The notes: a model not told the origin generated them from the sequence alone. Positions 46,148-56,365 are shown, numbered from the stretch's first letter. The stretch is 64,000 nt of DNA from Gammaproteobacteria bacterium (GCA_024235095.1 JACKNC010000001.1:2915503-2979502); one strand, 5' to 3'. Made by a program: numbers and translations.

Positions 46148-47914
46148 ATGTTAAGCCGTTTATTCATACTTGCGCTGATCGGGTTCGCTGCATGTGCAAC
46201 ACCCTTCATGAGTTTTGCGCAATCAGTTGACATGAACCGGGATAAGATCGCCCTGGTCATGAAAGCCCTGTCTAACCCATTCTTTTCCAGAATGGAAGCT
46301 GGGGCTAAAGAGTATGCCGATGAAAACGGCATTGTTCTGGAGGTGTTTGGCACTGAATTGGAAACCGACGTCGAATATCAAATCAGTATTATTGACAATC
46401 TCATCACCCGCAATTACGGCGCCATCGTAATTGCCCCTGTGGACTCGCACAAGCTGATACCGTCGGTTAAAAAAGCAATTGATCGAGGCATTACGGTTAT
46501 TAATATCGATAACCCCCTGGATCAGAAGACTCTGGCGCAGCAGGGCCTGAACATCCCCTTCGTGGGTTCCGACAATGCCAAAGGCGCTGCACTGGTAGGC
46601 CACTACCTGCGCCGCCAAATGCAGGGGAAAGGCCGCGTCATCATTATCGAAGGCATCCGGGGCGTAGAAAATGCGGATCGGCGCAAAGCCGGTTTTACGA
46701 AAGCTATTACCACGGGCGGCGGAATTGAAATTGTGGACTCCGTCAGCGCCAACTGGCATACCGAAGACGCTTTTACGCAGATGACCGAGCTATTGGAGAA
46801 GCACGGCGCAGTAGATGCTGTCTTCTGCGCCAACGACCAAATGGCGCTTGGGGTATTGCAAGCACTGGATTCGCATGCTCAAACAGCACCCATTCTCATC
46901 GCTGGCTATGACAACATCGAAGCAGCGCGCAACGAACTGCGCAATGGCCGGATGCATGCTACGGTTGAGCAACATCCCGAGCTGATGGGTCGTTACGGAA
47001 TAGCTCTAGCGCACGAAGCGATGCAGGGCCGCCCGATCCCAGCCTATCAGGAAACCCCACTGGACCTGATCACTCACGACAGTTTCGGCAAGCGGATCGC
47101 TCTGGCGGTGTCGGAAATGGCCAATCCATTTTTCACGGCCTTGTTCAAAGGCGCTCAGACGCATGCTGGACTGCATGGAGTGGAGCTGCTGCACTCGGAC
47201 GCCAAGAACGATGATGCCCAACAACTGGTGGCTATTCAGAATTTCATCGGCCAAAAAGTCGATTTCCTGATCGTCAATCCCACCAACTCGCAAGCGGTGC
47301 AACCCGGGATTGAAATGGCGCACAGCGCCCAAATTCCGGTCATTACGGTAGATCGTAAGGAGGACAGCGGCCAAGTCCTTTCACATATTGCCTCCGATAA
47401 CATCGCCGGCGGACAACTTGCGGCGGAATATCTGATCCGCCAACTGCCCAAGGGCGGCGCTATTGTGGAATTCGAGGGTATCCCCGGAACTTCAGCCAGT
47501 TATGAGCGTGGAAAAGGCTTTAACGATCGGATCGCGCAGCACGACAATCTAAAAATTGTCAAGCGTGAAGTTGCCTATTTCAGCCGCGATGAAGCTCGCA
47601 TCATCATGCAACGCTTGCTGGCCGCAAATCAAACAACGTTCGACGCAATTTTCGCTCACAACGACAATATGATTTTAGGTGTGCTGGACGCCTTGCAAGC
47701 AGCTCATGTTGTGCAACGCCCATTGCTAATCGGATTTGATGCAATCCCCGAAGCTCGACAGGCTATCACAGAAAACAAACTGTCCGCGACGATCGCGCAA
47801 AACCCACGGCTAATGGGCGTTTTAGCGGTTGATACCGCAGTCAAGGCATTACGCGGAGAAAAAGTCGCAACTTTTATCCCGGTCGAACTCGAATTGATAA
47901 AAAGCTCTCAATAG
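46148..47914 (+). CDS. Periplasmic protein with two tandem RbsB-type binding domains
   Basis: 588 aa from the ATG at 46148; a TTG at 46139 is an alternative. A signal peptide covers about residues 1-24 (cleavage after MSFA); a weak lipobox at Cys16 is another possibility. Two complete type I periplasmic-binding-protein domains follow, about 32-300 and 315-580. Each opens with the same pattern (IALVMKALSNPFF and IALAVSEMANPFF) and repeats the internal features (FVGSDNAKGAALV and ASDNIAGGQLAA; FCANDQMALGVLQAL and FAHNDNMILGVLDAL). Such domains normally occur singly and feed a sugar ABC transporter. None is nearby; a hybrid histidine kinase is next (210 bp). A sensory role like TorT or LuxP is inferred. 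Confidence 0.9.
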   Translation: MLSRLFILALIGFAACATPFMSFAQSVDMNRDKIALVMKALSNPFFSRMEAGAKEYADENGIVLEVFGTELETDVEYQISIIDNLITRNYGAIVIAPVDSHKLIPSVKKAIDRGITVINIDNPLDQKTLAQQGLNIPFVGSDNAKGAALVGHYLRRQMQGKGRVIIIEGIRGVENADRRKAGFTKAITTGGGIEIVDSVSANWHTEDAFTQMTELLEKHGAVDAVFCANDQMALGVLQALDSHAQTAPILIAGYDNIEAARNELRNGRMHATVEQHPELMGRYGIALAHEAMQGRPIPAYQETPLDLITHDSFGKRIALAVSEMANPFFTALFKGAQTHAGLHGVELLHSDAKNDDAQQLVAIQNFIGQKVDFLIVNPTNSQAVQPGIEMAHSAQIPVITVDRKEDSGQVLSHIASDNIAGGQLAAEYLIRQLPKGGAIVEFEGIPGTSASYERGKGFNDRIAQHDNLKIVKREVAYFSRDEARIIMQRLLAANQTTFDAIFAHNDNMILGVLDALQAAHVVQRPLLIGFDAIPEARQAITENKLSATIAQNPRLMGVLAVDTAVKALRGEKVATFIPVELELIKSSQ

Positions 47915-48124
47915 ATCAACCTGTTGTACTGCTAGAAAAAATTAAAAAACTCACCCACCGTCGTAAGCATAGTCCTCTCTACCCCTGTCAAGGGAAAGTG
48001 GGTTATAGAGATGTAAGTCGTTGAATATACAGTCCTCTTCCCTAACCTCTCTTCCGCAAGTGGGTAAAGGGAGCGAATGGTTACGGAGTGTTTGCTTGTT
48101 TCTTATCCCCATTAAAACAATGTC

Positions 48125-50866
48125 ATGTTAGGTACAGTTAAACAGCGCTTTTACCTGGTGGCCGGCTTGTTATTGTTGTTGCTAGGCATTGGCTACATGG
48201 GTGTAGTTCTATTTTTAGAGCAATTATCCACCAGCGCCAATCGGGGTGAGTTGGCTATGTTAACTGATCGAGCAACTCACAGTCTGGAGCAGCAGTTCTG
48301 GGAAATCCGCTTTTGGGAACAGGCCGCCCTTGTGCAAAACCGCCCCGATGCTGCACAACGCTTTGCGACATTGCTGAACAAGGTGAAAACCGATCTGCGT
48401 CAGGAAAACCCGGACATCGCTGGCATGTTGCCCAAACCTAAAGTTAAAGAAATCATCGAGCTATTCTCGAAATATGAAATTTTATTCAACCAATTGATCC
48501 AATTGAAGACTCAGCAAAGACTCAATAAAACGAATTTTGATTCCAACTATCAGGTATTGGCTTCAAGCATTTTCTTCACTCAAGATAGCAACGCACTTTA
48601 CAAGCCCTTGTTTAATGTGAATCGTTTCCAGGAAAGTTATTTTATTGCCCGTTCAGAAGCCAAATTCACGAGTTTGAATATTGCATTCGATTCCCTTTTG
48701 CACAACATTGAATCATCCTCGCTGGATAACGATAGCCGTCTTAAGGCCTATTGCCTTCGCTATCGGGATTTATTAGTTCATGATTATACATTTGAAAATC
48801 AATTAAATGATTTGAACCATCAATTCGATGAATTGACTTTGGCCTTGACCGTCCTGCTTACTGACATCTCCGCCCAGTCCATCGACATCTATTTGCACGA
48901 ATTGCAATCGGGTCAACAAATTCGTACCCAAATCAAGAGTTCTCTGCTGTTATCCGCCTTGATCATGACCTTGTTGTTTGGCTTTTTGCTACAGGTCATA
49001 GAGCGTACGATCATCCAGCCAATCCGCGAGATCGCTAAAGTCGCCAAGCAGGTCCAATCAGGCCGACTCAATGCGCGATTCTCCTCCAAAAATAGTGACG
49101 AGATCGCTCAACTGGGCCTAACTCTCAATCAAATGCTGGATACCATCGAGCAAAACAACGCGCGCCTGACCGCCTACGGCGGATCCCTGGAAAAGCTGGT
49201 TGAAGCGCGCACCGAAGAATTACGGAACGCAAAGGACGTTGCTGACGCCGCCAATCGCGCCAAAAGCCAATTCCTGGCCAACATGAGCCACGAAATCCGC
49301 ACGCCGATGAACGCCATCATTGGCGCCGTGGATTTGCTGGCCGAAACCAACCTGAATTCCGAACAGCGCAACTACATCAAGATCTTCAAAAATGCTGGAG
49401 ATAATCTGTTGATGCTGATCGAGGATATTCTCGATCTATCCAAAATTGAGGCCGACAAACTGACGTTGAATCCTCAACCTTTCAATCTGGAAGCATTACT
49501 GGAGAAGCAAATCGATTTGATGGCGGTGCGTGCCATGCAAAAGGGACTCGAATTGATTCTTTACATCAACCTGGAAGTTCCTACGCAACTCGAGGGCGAT
49601 GCGCATCGCCTGCAGCAAGTCCTAACCAACCTGATCGGCAATGCCATTAAATTCACTCCAAGCGGTCATATTTTGGTTCGCGTCGAAAATGACCCCGATT
49701 TACCGACGCCTGGATGCCTGCGCATGACCGTTGCCGATACCGGCATTGGCATTTCACCCGATCAGCAAGAGCAGATTTTTACTGCATTCGCTCAGGCCGA
49801 TGGCACCATTACCCGCAATTATGGCGGCACGGGACTGGGACTCGCGATCAGCCGGCGCCTGGTTGAGCTGATGGGCGGCAGGCTTTGGGTAGAGAGTCAA
49901 TTGGGCCGGGGCAGCACTTTTTATTTCACCCTTCGCCTGCGGGCAGCGCCTTCACCATCCCCGGTTGCGCCGAGCCGGGTAAACCCGGTTTCCCTGGCCG
50001 GTTGGCGTGTGCTGATTGCCGATGATGTCGCTATGAACCGCCAAATCATCGCTGAATCCTTGACCGCGGCCCAGGCGCACACCGACCAGGTAGCGACTCT
50101 GGAAGCCACTCTGACCCACTTACGAGATCAGCGCGACCGTGGCGAACCCTACCAGTTGTTGGCGCTGGATTCCGGGCTGCTGTCTGAAGCCGGCACCGAA
50201 TGGACAGATTGCCTGCTCAGGGAACAGAGTTATGCAAAGTTTTGTGTGCTACTGCTCGGCCTAAACCTTCAGGACCGCCCTGACAAAATGGCTCAAGCGT
50301 TTTCGGACAAGCCCACCCTAATGCTGACGAAACCGCTGAAGCGCTCTGCATTGCAGAAGGCGATCAAGCAACTGTCCGAGCAGGTCGATGATGATTCTAG
50401 CGCAGAGGCGCGCCAAACCCGTTTTAGCGAAACGGCTCATGACAGCGTCGGGCAAAAGTGTTTGTCAATTTTGGTCGCCGATGACGCTCGGGACAACATT
50501 CTGTTGATTCAGGCTTATTTGAAAAAAACGCCACACCATCTTACGGTCGCCGAGAACGGCGCCATTGCGGTTGAGCAATTCAAACAGCAACGTTACGACA
50601 TCGTGTTCATGGATGTGCAGATGCCGGTTATGGATGGTTATACCGCAACCCGCCTGATTCGCGAGTGGGAGCGCAAACAAAATGATCAAGCCCCTGTTCC
50701 CATTATCGCGCTCACCGCCAACGCCTTGAAAGAGGACAAACAACGCAGCCTGGAAGCTGGGTGCACCGGTCACTTGACGAAACCTATTCGCAAGAGCACA
50801 TTTCTGGTAGCGTTGGAGCAGTATGATAATCCGGCCTTGTCCTTCGAATCGATCATTCCTGGATAA
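48125..50866 (+). CDS. Hybrid sensor histidine kinase with large periplasmic helical domain
   Basis: 913 aa. Membrane helix (10-31), ~240-residue helix-rich periplasmic sensor (32-270), second helix (272-291), HAMP (about 292-345), HisKA with phospho-His H389 in LANMSHEIRTPM, HATPase (about 490-610) and two receiver domains. The first receiver has D633/D634 and likely phospho-Asp D682, with weaker flanking sequence; the second has D830 in FMDVQMPVMDG. There is no Hpt domain, so phosphate must pass to a separate Hpt protein, and one is encoded at 55374-55748. The all-helical periplasmic part beside a binding-protein gene resembles TorS-TorT. The cognate ligand is unknown. Confidence 0.92.
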   Translation: MLGTVKQRFYLVAGLLLLLLGIGYMGVVLFLEQLSTSANRGELAMLTDRATHSLEQQFWEIRFWEQAALVQNRPDAAQRFATLLNKVKTDLRQENPDIAGMLPKPKVKEIIELFSKYEILFNQLIQLKTQQRLNKTNFDSNYQVLASSIFFTQDSNALYKPLFNVNRFQESYFIARSEAKFTSLNIAFDSLLHNIESSSLDNDSRLKAYCLRYRDLLVHDYTFENQLNDLNHQFDELTLALTVLLTDISAQSIDIYLHELQSGQQIRTQIKSSLLLSALIMTLLFGFLLQVIERTIIQPIREIAKVAKQVQSGRLNARFSSKNSDEIAQLGLTLNQMLDTIEQNNARLTAYGGSLEKLVEARTEELRNAKDVADAANRAKSQFLANMSHEIRTPMNAIIGAVDLLAETNLNSEQRNYIKIFKNAGDNLLMLIEDILDLSKIEADKLTLNPQPFNLEALLEKQIDLMAVRAMQKGLELILYINLEVPTQLEGDAHRLQQVLTNLIGNAIKFTPSGHILVRVENDPDLPTPGCLRMTVADTGIGISPDQQEQIFTAFAQADGTITRNYGGTGLGLAISRRLVELMGGRLWVESQLGRGSTFYFTLRLRAAPSPSPVAPSRVNPVSLAGWRVLIADDVAMNRQIIAESLTAAQAHTDQVATLEATLTHLRDQRDRGEPYQLLALDSGLLSEAGTEWTDCLLREQSYAKFCVLLLGLNLQDRPDKMAQAFSDKPTLMLTKPLKRSALQKAIKQLSEQVDDDSSAEARQTRFSETAHDSVGQKCLSILVADDARDNILLIQAYLKKTPHHLTVAENGAIAVEQFKQQRYDIVFMDVQMPVMDGYTATRLIREWERKQNDQAPVPIIALTANALKEDKQRSLEAGCTGHLTKPIRKSTFLVALEQYDNPALSFESIIPG

Positions 50867-50904
50867 TGAGGCGGTGCAAAGCGCCACAGGGTGATTCGAA
50901 GCGG

Positions 50905-52038
50905 TTAGGTGCTCTTGCGATAAGGCTTGGACAGGGCGACCTGTTCTTCCTTGAAGTCAATGAATCGCAGCGCAATCTGGCGAAACTCCTCCTGAATCTC
51001 CAAAAAGGCGTCGACCATATCCGGGTCGAAATGCGCGCCTTTGCCCTGAAGAATGAATTCCACCGCCTGCTGATGAGAAAAGGGCGATTTGTAAGCCCGT
51101 TTGCTGATGAGCGCATCGTACACATCCGCCAGCGCCATTACGCGCCCCACGGGTGGAATTTCATCGCCTTTAAGGCCCTGGGGATAACCTGAGCCATCCC
51201 ACTTTTCCTGGTGTGTCAAAGCAATATCCATAGCGATACGCAAAAAGGAATAATCGCCCAGTTTATCCGCTGCGACTTTGAGCGAGTTATAGCCATAAGT
51301 AGTATGTTTCTTCATTTCTTCGAACTCTTCGCTCGTCAGCTTGCCGGGCTTGAGCAGGATATGGTCAGGCACTCCGACCTTGCCGATGTCGTGCAGCGGC
51401 GCTGACAGGTAAAGCGATTCGATGATCTCCGGAGTGAACACGTCCTTGAACCTGGGATGATTTTGCAGGTGCGTGGCTAACGCCCGAACATAGTTTTTGG
51501 TGCGTTGGATATGACCGCCGGTTTCCGGATCGCGATGTTCCGCCAAGGAAGCCATGCATTCAATCGTCACTTCCTGGGTCAACGCTAGTTCCTGGGTGCG
51601 CTCTCTGACTCTAATCTCCAGAATTTCTTTTTGTCGGGCCAGCGCCTGCTGCGCTTTTTGCAGGGAAAGGTGGGTTTTGACTCGAGCTTTCACCTCGAGC
51701 ACTTCAAAAGGCTTGGTAATGTAATCAATGGCCCCTAACTCAAAGCCCAGGGTTTTGTTTCCAATCTCATTCATGGCGGTGATAAAAATGATCGGGATAT
51801 GACGAAAGTCAGGGTTAGCCTTGAGCTGGCGACAGACTTCGTAACCATCCATACCGGGCATCATGATATCGAGCAGGATCAGGTCTGGTGGAGAATCCTG
51901 CACGGAATCCAACGCAGCGGGTCCGTCCATGGCCACCGAAATATCTTCGGTGATGTCAGCCAGCGCCTCCACCAAAATATCAAGATTGGTTTCAGTATCG
52001 TCAACAATGAGAAGAGTGCATTCGGATAGGTCGTGCAT
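50905..52038 (-). CDS. Response regulator with REC and HD-GYP domains
   Basis: 377 aa. The receiver domain (1-125) has phospho-Asp D57 in LLLDIMMPGMDG and Lys109 in YITKPF. A helical linker (130-155) leads to the HD-GYP phosphodiesterase (about 155-350): H216/D217 in SAPLHDIGKVGVPD and HQEKWDGSGYP (276-286) with the GYP triplet intact, so it should degrade c-di-GMP. It starts 3 bp after the end of the upstream hybrid kinase gene and is the probable output of that relay. Confidence 0.93.
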   Translation of the reverse strand: MHDLSECTLLIVDDTETNLDILVEALADITEDISVAMDGPAALDSVQDSPPDLILLDIMMPGMDGYEVCRQLKANPDFRHIPIIFITAMNEIGNKTLGFELGAIDYITKPFEVLEVKARVKTHLSLQKAQQALARQKEILEIRVRERTQELALTQEVTIECMASLAEHRDPETGGHIQRTKNYVRALATHLQNHPRFKDVFTPEIIESLYLSAPLHDIGKVGVPDHILLKPGKLTSEEFEEMKKHTTYGYNSLKVAADKLGDYSFLRIAMDIALTHQEKWDGSGYPQGLKGDEIPPVGRVMALADVYDALISKRAYKSPFSHQQAVEFILQGKGAHFDPDMVDAFLEIQEEFRQIALRFIDFKEEQVALSKPYRKST

Positions 52039-52041
52039 GGC

Positions 52042-55000
52042 TCACTCTAACGATGAACCCAGCTCTCCAGGCGAGGAGAGATTTCGCTGCAAGGATTCGA
52101 GCACGGTCAAGGATTCGGAAAACCGGTATTTGCGCGCCAGAGTAGACAACTGTTTGACTTCTGCTTGAAGATGCGTTGGCCACGAAAGCGATTCAATACC
52201 CCGGAGCGCCTCGACGCAATATTTAGGTTTACGGGTTCTCAGATGCGGAGCCAGCTTATCCAGAGCAGCGCGCAATGCGTCCGGCGCAGCCAGCGCCTCT
52301 GGCGATCTGGCAGCGGTGCGGGATGAGTGGCCTGATTGTGGTTTTCGATCAGGCAAGCTTTGCAAGTGATGGGTTAGCTGAGTCAGTGACTGCTCGAAAT
52401 TTGCCAAGACCTCCTCGATCTGCCGTGGTTGATCCTCAGCAAGAACCTGTTCCATCCTACGGGCCGCCGCTTCCAATTCGCTGGCCCCCAGATTGCTCGC
52501 AGCCCCTTTGATGTTATGCGCAAGCCGCCTGGCCCGATCCAGATCGTCTTCAGTCACCGCCATGCGAATGACCGTCGCGATCCCTGATTGCGTTTCCACA
52601 AACCGGTCCAGCAACCGCTGATATAGGCTGTGATCTTCCCCAATTCGCAGTAATCCCAGACGAGTATCTATACCCGGTATCTCCGGCCATTGATCATCGG
52701 CATCCGCTCTTGTTTGCTCATTATTAGTCTGGGACACCGTTTTAGGGGTTCCTGAGCGCCCTGGATACCATCGCTCCAGAACTTGTGAAAGCATCTTCCG
52801 GTCGATAGGCTTGCCGATGTGGTCGTTCATCCCGGCTTTCAGGCAGCGTTCCTGTTCTTCGTGCTCAGTATGCGCGGTCATGGCGATAATCGGCATTTGG
52901 GGATCGGCAACATGGGCCTGACCGGAACGAATCCGCGAGGCCGCTTCCAATCCATTCATGACCGGCATTTCAATATCCATCAGCACTAGATCGTAAGGGC
53001 GCGTTTTCAGCGCTGCGAGGGCCTCCTGGCCATTGGCCGCTACATCCGCGCGATGGCCGAGTTTTTCCAGGAGCTTTAATACAATTATCTGATTGATTTC
53101 GTTGTCTTCAACGACCAGGATGCGCAAGGGCAAACAGCGCGCTTCGCGAAGTGAATGACGAGTCACCAATGGAGCTGGAATTTGACGACTCACGTAGGCT
53201 TGATCAACCACTGTGGTTAGGCAATCATAGAGTTGATCTGGTCGCGTCGGCTTAGTCAGATAGGCGGCAAAACCGATATTCGCAAGTTTTTTAGCGTCGC
53301 CGCGCTGGCCCATCGACGTCAACATGATCAGAATCGTGTTGCACAGATCAGGATCGGCTTTAACCACCGCCCCCAGGGTCATCCCATCCATGTCCGGTAT
53401 CTGCATGTCCGTGATCAACAGATGGAAGGAATCATGCGCTGCATGCGCTTCGCGCAACAGAGTGAGCGCCTCTTGGGCGCTACCGGTTTCCTCGTAGCGG
53501 AGGCGCCAGCGCGCGAGTTGCTCGGTCACAATGAGTCGATTACTCAGTTTATCATCGACGACTAATACCCGAAGGCCATGCAGATCGGCGTCCGGCGTTT
53601 CTTCACCGCCTGTCTGGTGAAGCGGCTTGTCGAAGATCGCGGTAAACCAGAAGCACGAGCCTTGTCCTTCGACGCTGGTCACATGGATCTCTCCGCGCAT
53701 TTTTTCAACCAGACGTTTGGCGAGCGCCAATCCCAGACCGATGCCGCCAAACCGGCGGGTCGTTGATGCGTCCAGCGGTTGAAAGGAGTTAAACAGCAAT
53801 TTGATCTTGTCCGGTGGAATGCCAATGCCGGTATCATGCACCTCAAACCGCATTGTGATCTGCTGGTCGGTTTCGGATGCCAGGCTGACGGTGATGGCGA
53901 CTTCGCCCTGAGCAGTAAACTTGATTGCGTTACTGCCCAGAATCATCAAAATCTGGCGCAATCGCCCCGGATCGCCCCGCAGAACAAAAGCCGGGACATT
54001 ACAAGCAGTCCGGCAGGTAAATTTGAGATCTTTCTCGTGCGCCTGCGACGTCAGCACCGCGACGATATCCTCCAGCGTGACCCGCAAATTGAAATTCAGC
54101 GCCTCTAATTCCAGTTGATCTGTCTCAATTCTCGAGAAGTCCAGGATGTTATTGAGCAGGCCCAACAGGATTTCACCATTGGCATGGGCAACTTCAGTGT
54201 AGTGACGTTGCGTTGCGGGTAACTCGGAATCCAGCAACAGGCCGATCATGCCAATAACCCCGTTCAAAGGGGTGCGAACTTCATGACTGATGTTGGCGAG
54301 AAACTGGCTCTTCGCCCGGCTGGCTGCCTGGGCTTCTTCAGTGCGCTGCTGCAGCTGCTCTTGCATGTGCTTGCGGTCGGTAATATCTTCCTTGATCGCC
54401 AAATAGTGAATAATCTGCCCATGGTCATTGCAAATCGGCGAAATGAATGCGCTTTCCCAGTAGATTTCCCCATTTTTCCGTCGATTGCATAGTTCACCGT
54501 GCCATTCATGGCCCGATGAAATGGTTTCCCACAATTCCTTATAAAGTTCATCAGGTTGGGAGCCAGACTTGAGCACCCGAGGATTCTGTCCCAAAGCTTC
54601 GGCCTGGGTATAACCGCTCACTTTTTCAAATTTGCGGTTGACGTATTCGATATTGCCGACCGGATCAGTAATGGCGATCGATACTGGACTTTGCTCGACC
54701 GCCTGCGAGAGCGTCAAAATGCGCTGTTCCGCCTGCTTGCGATCCGTGATGTCGTACAATGTACCAATGATTTTGAAAGATTTTCCAATACCATTGGTCT
54801 CAATGGCGGCTGAAACTGCACAGGTAGTCAATGAGCCGTCGCGGTTTTTATAACAAGCCTCCCAGTCGTGAATGTTGCCGTGTTCCTTGAGAGTTCGCCA
54901 CATGGACGCGCTGATTTCCTCAGGATTGTGCAGAAACTCCATAAAATTTCTACCCAGCAAATCTTCCCTTTTATATTGCCCTTTACTCAACTCTTGAATC

Positions 55001-55332
55001 CGTCGACCGATTTCCACAATGACGCCGTCACAAGTGACTTCGAAATAAACATCCTGCATATTTTCATAGATATTGCGATATTTCTCCTGGCTCTCTTGCA
55101 AAGCTGCCGTCTGTTTCTGAACCAGGCGTTCAAGCATGACCTGTTGTTGATAGGGTTGACGGATCACCAACAATAGCGCCGTAAAAAACAGCAATCCGAC
55201 CAAACCGGTAAATCCTACCGTCCCGGTGTATTGCCACTCATAGACAAGGGTTAAACCAATTCCCAATGTGGCAATCCACACCAAAATCATGCATTTTCGA
55301 GAACTCGAATGCATCACGGGTTTCCAAATCAT
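52042..55332 (-). CDS. Hybrid histidine kinase: 2 TM - PAS - PAS - HisKA - HATPase - REC - REC - Hpt
   Basis: About 1,097 aa from the ATG at 55332; 55314 is also possible, and the longer frame from 55530 runs into the Hpt gene and is rejected. Two membrane helices (about 14-31 and 38-57) have almost no periplasmic loop, so it senses in or near the membrane. Two PAS domains follow (about 82-200 and 205-325), then HisKA with H350 (LANISHEVRTPL), HATPase (about 450-575), two receivers (TDMQIPDMDG and MDIEMPVMNG) and a C-terminal Hpt with H939 in RLAHNIKGAASN. Full phosphorelay in one chain; the 3-bp gap to the HD-GYP regulator makes that its likely target. Confidence 0.92.
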   Translation of the reverse strand: MIWKPVMHSSSRKCMILVWIATLGIGLTLVYEWQYTGTVGFTGLVGLLFFTALLLVIRQPYQQQVMLERLVQKQTAALQESQEKYRNIYENMQDVYFEVTCDGVIVEIGRRIQELSKGQYKREDLLGRNFMEFLHNPEEISASMWRTLKEHGNIHDWEACYKNRDGSLTTCAVSAAIETNGIGKSFKIIGTLYDITDRKQAEQRILTLSQAVEQSPVSIAITDPVGNIEYVNRKFEKVSGYTQAEALGQNPRVLKSGSQPDELYKELWETISSGHEWHGELCNRRKNGEIYWESAFISPICNDHGQIIHYLAIKEDITDRKHMQEQLQQRTEEAQAASRAKSQFLANISHEVRTPLNGVIGMIGLLLDSELPATQRHYTEVAHANGEILLGLLNNILDFSRIETDQLELEALNFNLRVTLEDIVAVLTSQAHEKDLKFTCRTACNVPAFVLRGDPGRLRQILMILGSNAIKFTAQGEVAITVSLASETDQQITMRFEVHDTGIGIPPDKIKLLFNSFQPLDASTTRRFGGIGLGLALAKRLVEKMRGEIHVTSVEGQGSCFWFTAIFDKPLHQTGGEETPDADLHGLRVLVVDDKLSNRLIVTEQLARWRLRYEETGSAQEALTLLREAHAAHDSFHLLITDMQIPDMDGMTLGAVVKADPDLCNTILIMLTSMGQRGDAKKLANIGFAAYLTKPTRPDQLYDCLTTVVDQAYVSRQIPAPLVTRHSLREARCLPLRILVVEDNEINQIIVLKLLEKLGHRADVAANGQEALAALKTRPYDLVLMDIEMPVMNGLEAASRIRSGQAHVADPQMPIIAMTAHTEHEEQERCLKAGMNDHIGKPIDRKMLSQVLERWYPGRSGTPKTVSQTNNEQTRADADDQWPEIPGIDTRLGLLRIGEDHSLYQRLLDRFVETQSGIATVIRMAVTEDDLDRARRLAHNIKGAASNLGASELEAAARRMEQVLAEDQPRQIEEVLANFEQSLTQLTHHLQSLPDRKPQSGHSSRTAARSPEALAAPDALRAALDKLAPHLRTRKPKYCVEALRGIESLSWPTHLQAEVKQLSTLARKYRFSESLTVLESLQRNLSSPGELGSSLE

Positions 55333-55373
55333 TGGTATAGCTTTAGGAAGTCGGATCAGGAAGGACAGGGTGT

Positions 55374-55748
55374 TTAATGCGCCTGCGCCCGCAGCATGAT
55401 CATGGTTTGCTCGGCAACGGCTTGGGTTTCTTCCAGCATTTCGGCAACATCGTTCAATGTGTTCAGGCGGCCCGCTTGCTCCAGTTGTTGCACCCATTCC
55501 GTCAAACGCATCGCTCCCAGGTTGCCGCAACTGGTTTTAAGCTTGTGAGCAACACGATAAATGTCGTCGGCGGCTTTCTCTTGAACCGCACAGCGTAGAT
55601 ATTCAAGTTGCACCGGCAGATCGTCCAGAAAACGGTTAACCAGATCAGCAAAGCCGTCTTCCATAATATCCTGCAACTCGGCAAGAGTTTCATCATCGAT
55701 GAGTGGAAGCTGCATCAAATTATCATTCGTAATCATAATTATACTCAT
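55374..55748 (-). CDS. Stand-alone Hpt phosphotransfer protein
   Basis: 124 aa helical bundle with the phospho-acceptor H68 in RVAHKLKTSCGNLGA, the standard Hpt signature. The start may be 55748 or 55736. First gene of the minus-strand unit Hpt - hybrid kinase - HD-GYP. Because the neighbouring kinase (52042-55332) already has its own Hpt, this one probably serves the Hpt-less kinase at 48125-50866 or links the two. That wiring is inference. Confidence 0.9.
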   Translation of the reverse strand: MSIIMITNDNLMQLPLIDDETLAELQDIMEDGFADLVNRFLDDLPVQLEYLRCAVQEKAADDIYRVAHKLKTSCGNLGAMRLTEWVQQLEQAGRLNTLNDVAEMLEETQAVAEQTMIMLRAQAH

Positions 55749-55885
55749 AAAGCAAGCGGTTATAGCAGTATGTTAGTATTATAATTTAATATTCAACGCT
55801 TGGAACCCAGCCAAAGGATAAGGCATAAAAGCAAATGTGGTAAACTTTGTAAATTCGTGTTCCCCCACCCGCGAGAGTAATCCCC

Positions 55886-56365
55886 ATGGACTTCAAGACG
55901 ACCGACTTATGCGATGATTTTTCCGACCACTTGCAAGTTGCCGAGCCTGTTTTCGGCGATTACGGTGGTGAAATCATGTTTTCCGGCCCTATCGTAACTC
56001 TGAAAGTGTTTGAGGATAATTCCCTGGTTCGTTCCGCCCTTGAAGAACCCGGCGAAGGTCGAGTGCTGGTCGTGGACGGCGGAGGTTCAATGCGCTGCGC
56101 GCTGTTGGGCGATCAACTAGCCGAACTGGCGGAGGAGAATGATTGGGCTGGCGTCGTCATCAATGGTTGCATTCGCGATTCCGCCGCTATCTCCGAGATT
56201 CCCATTGGCGTCAAGGCGCTGGGCGTCCACCCGCTCAAGAGCGTCAAACGGGGCGTCGGCGAACGCGATATCCCTGTCCGCTTCGCCGGTGTGACCTTCC
56301 TGCCGAATCATTATGTTTATGCTGATGAAGATGGCCTGCTGGTTTCGGAAAAACCGCTGATCTGA
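55886..56365 (+). CDS. rraA: Regulator of RNase E activity RraA
   Basis: 159 aa trimeric protein that binds RNase E and slows mRNA decay. The family pattern is visible: TTDLCDDFSD at the start, FGDYGGEIMFSGPI, VVDGGGSMRCALLGDQLAELA and VINGCIRDSAAI, with HPLKSVKRGVGERDIPV near the end. Length is normal. It stands alone, divergent from the Hpt gene, with 137 bp between. Confidence 0.94.
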   Translation: MDFKTTDLCDDFSDHLQVAEPVFGDYGGEIMFSGPIVTLKVFEDNSLVRSALEEPGEGRVLVVDGGGSMRCALLGDQLAELAEENDWAGVVINGCIRDSAAISEIPIGVKALGVHPLKSVKRGVGERDIPVRFAGVTFLPNHYVYADEDGLLVSEKPLI

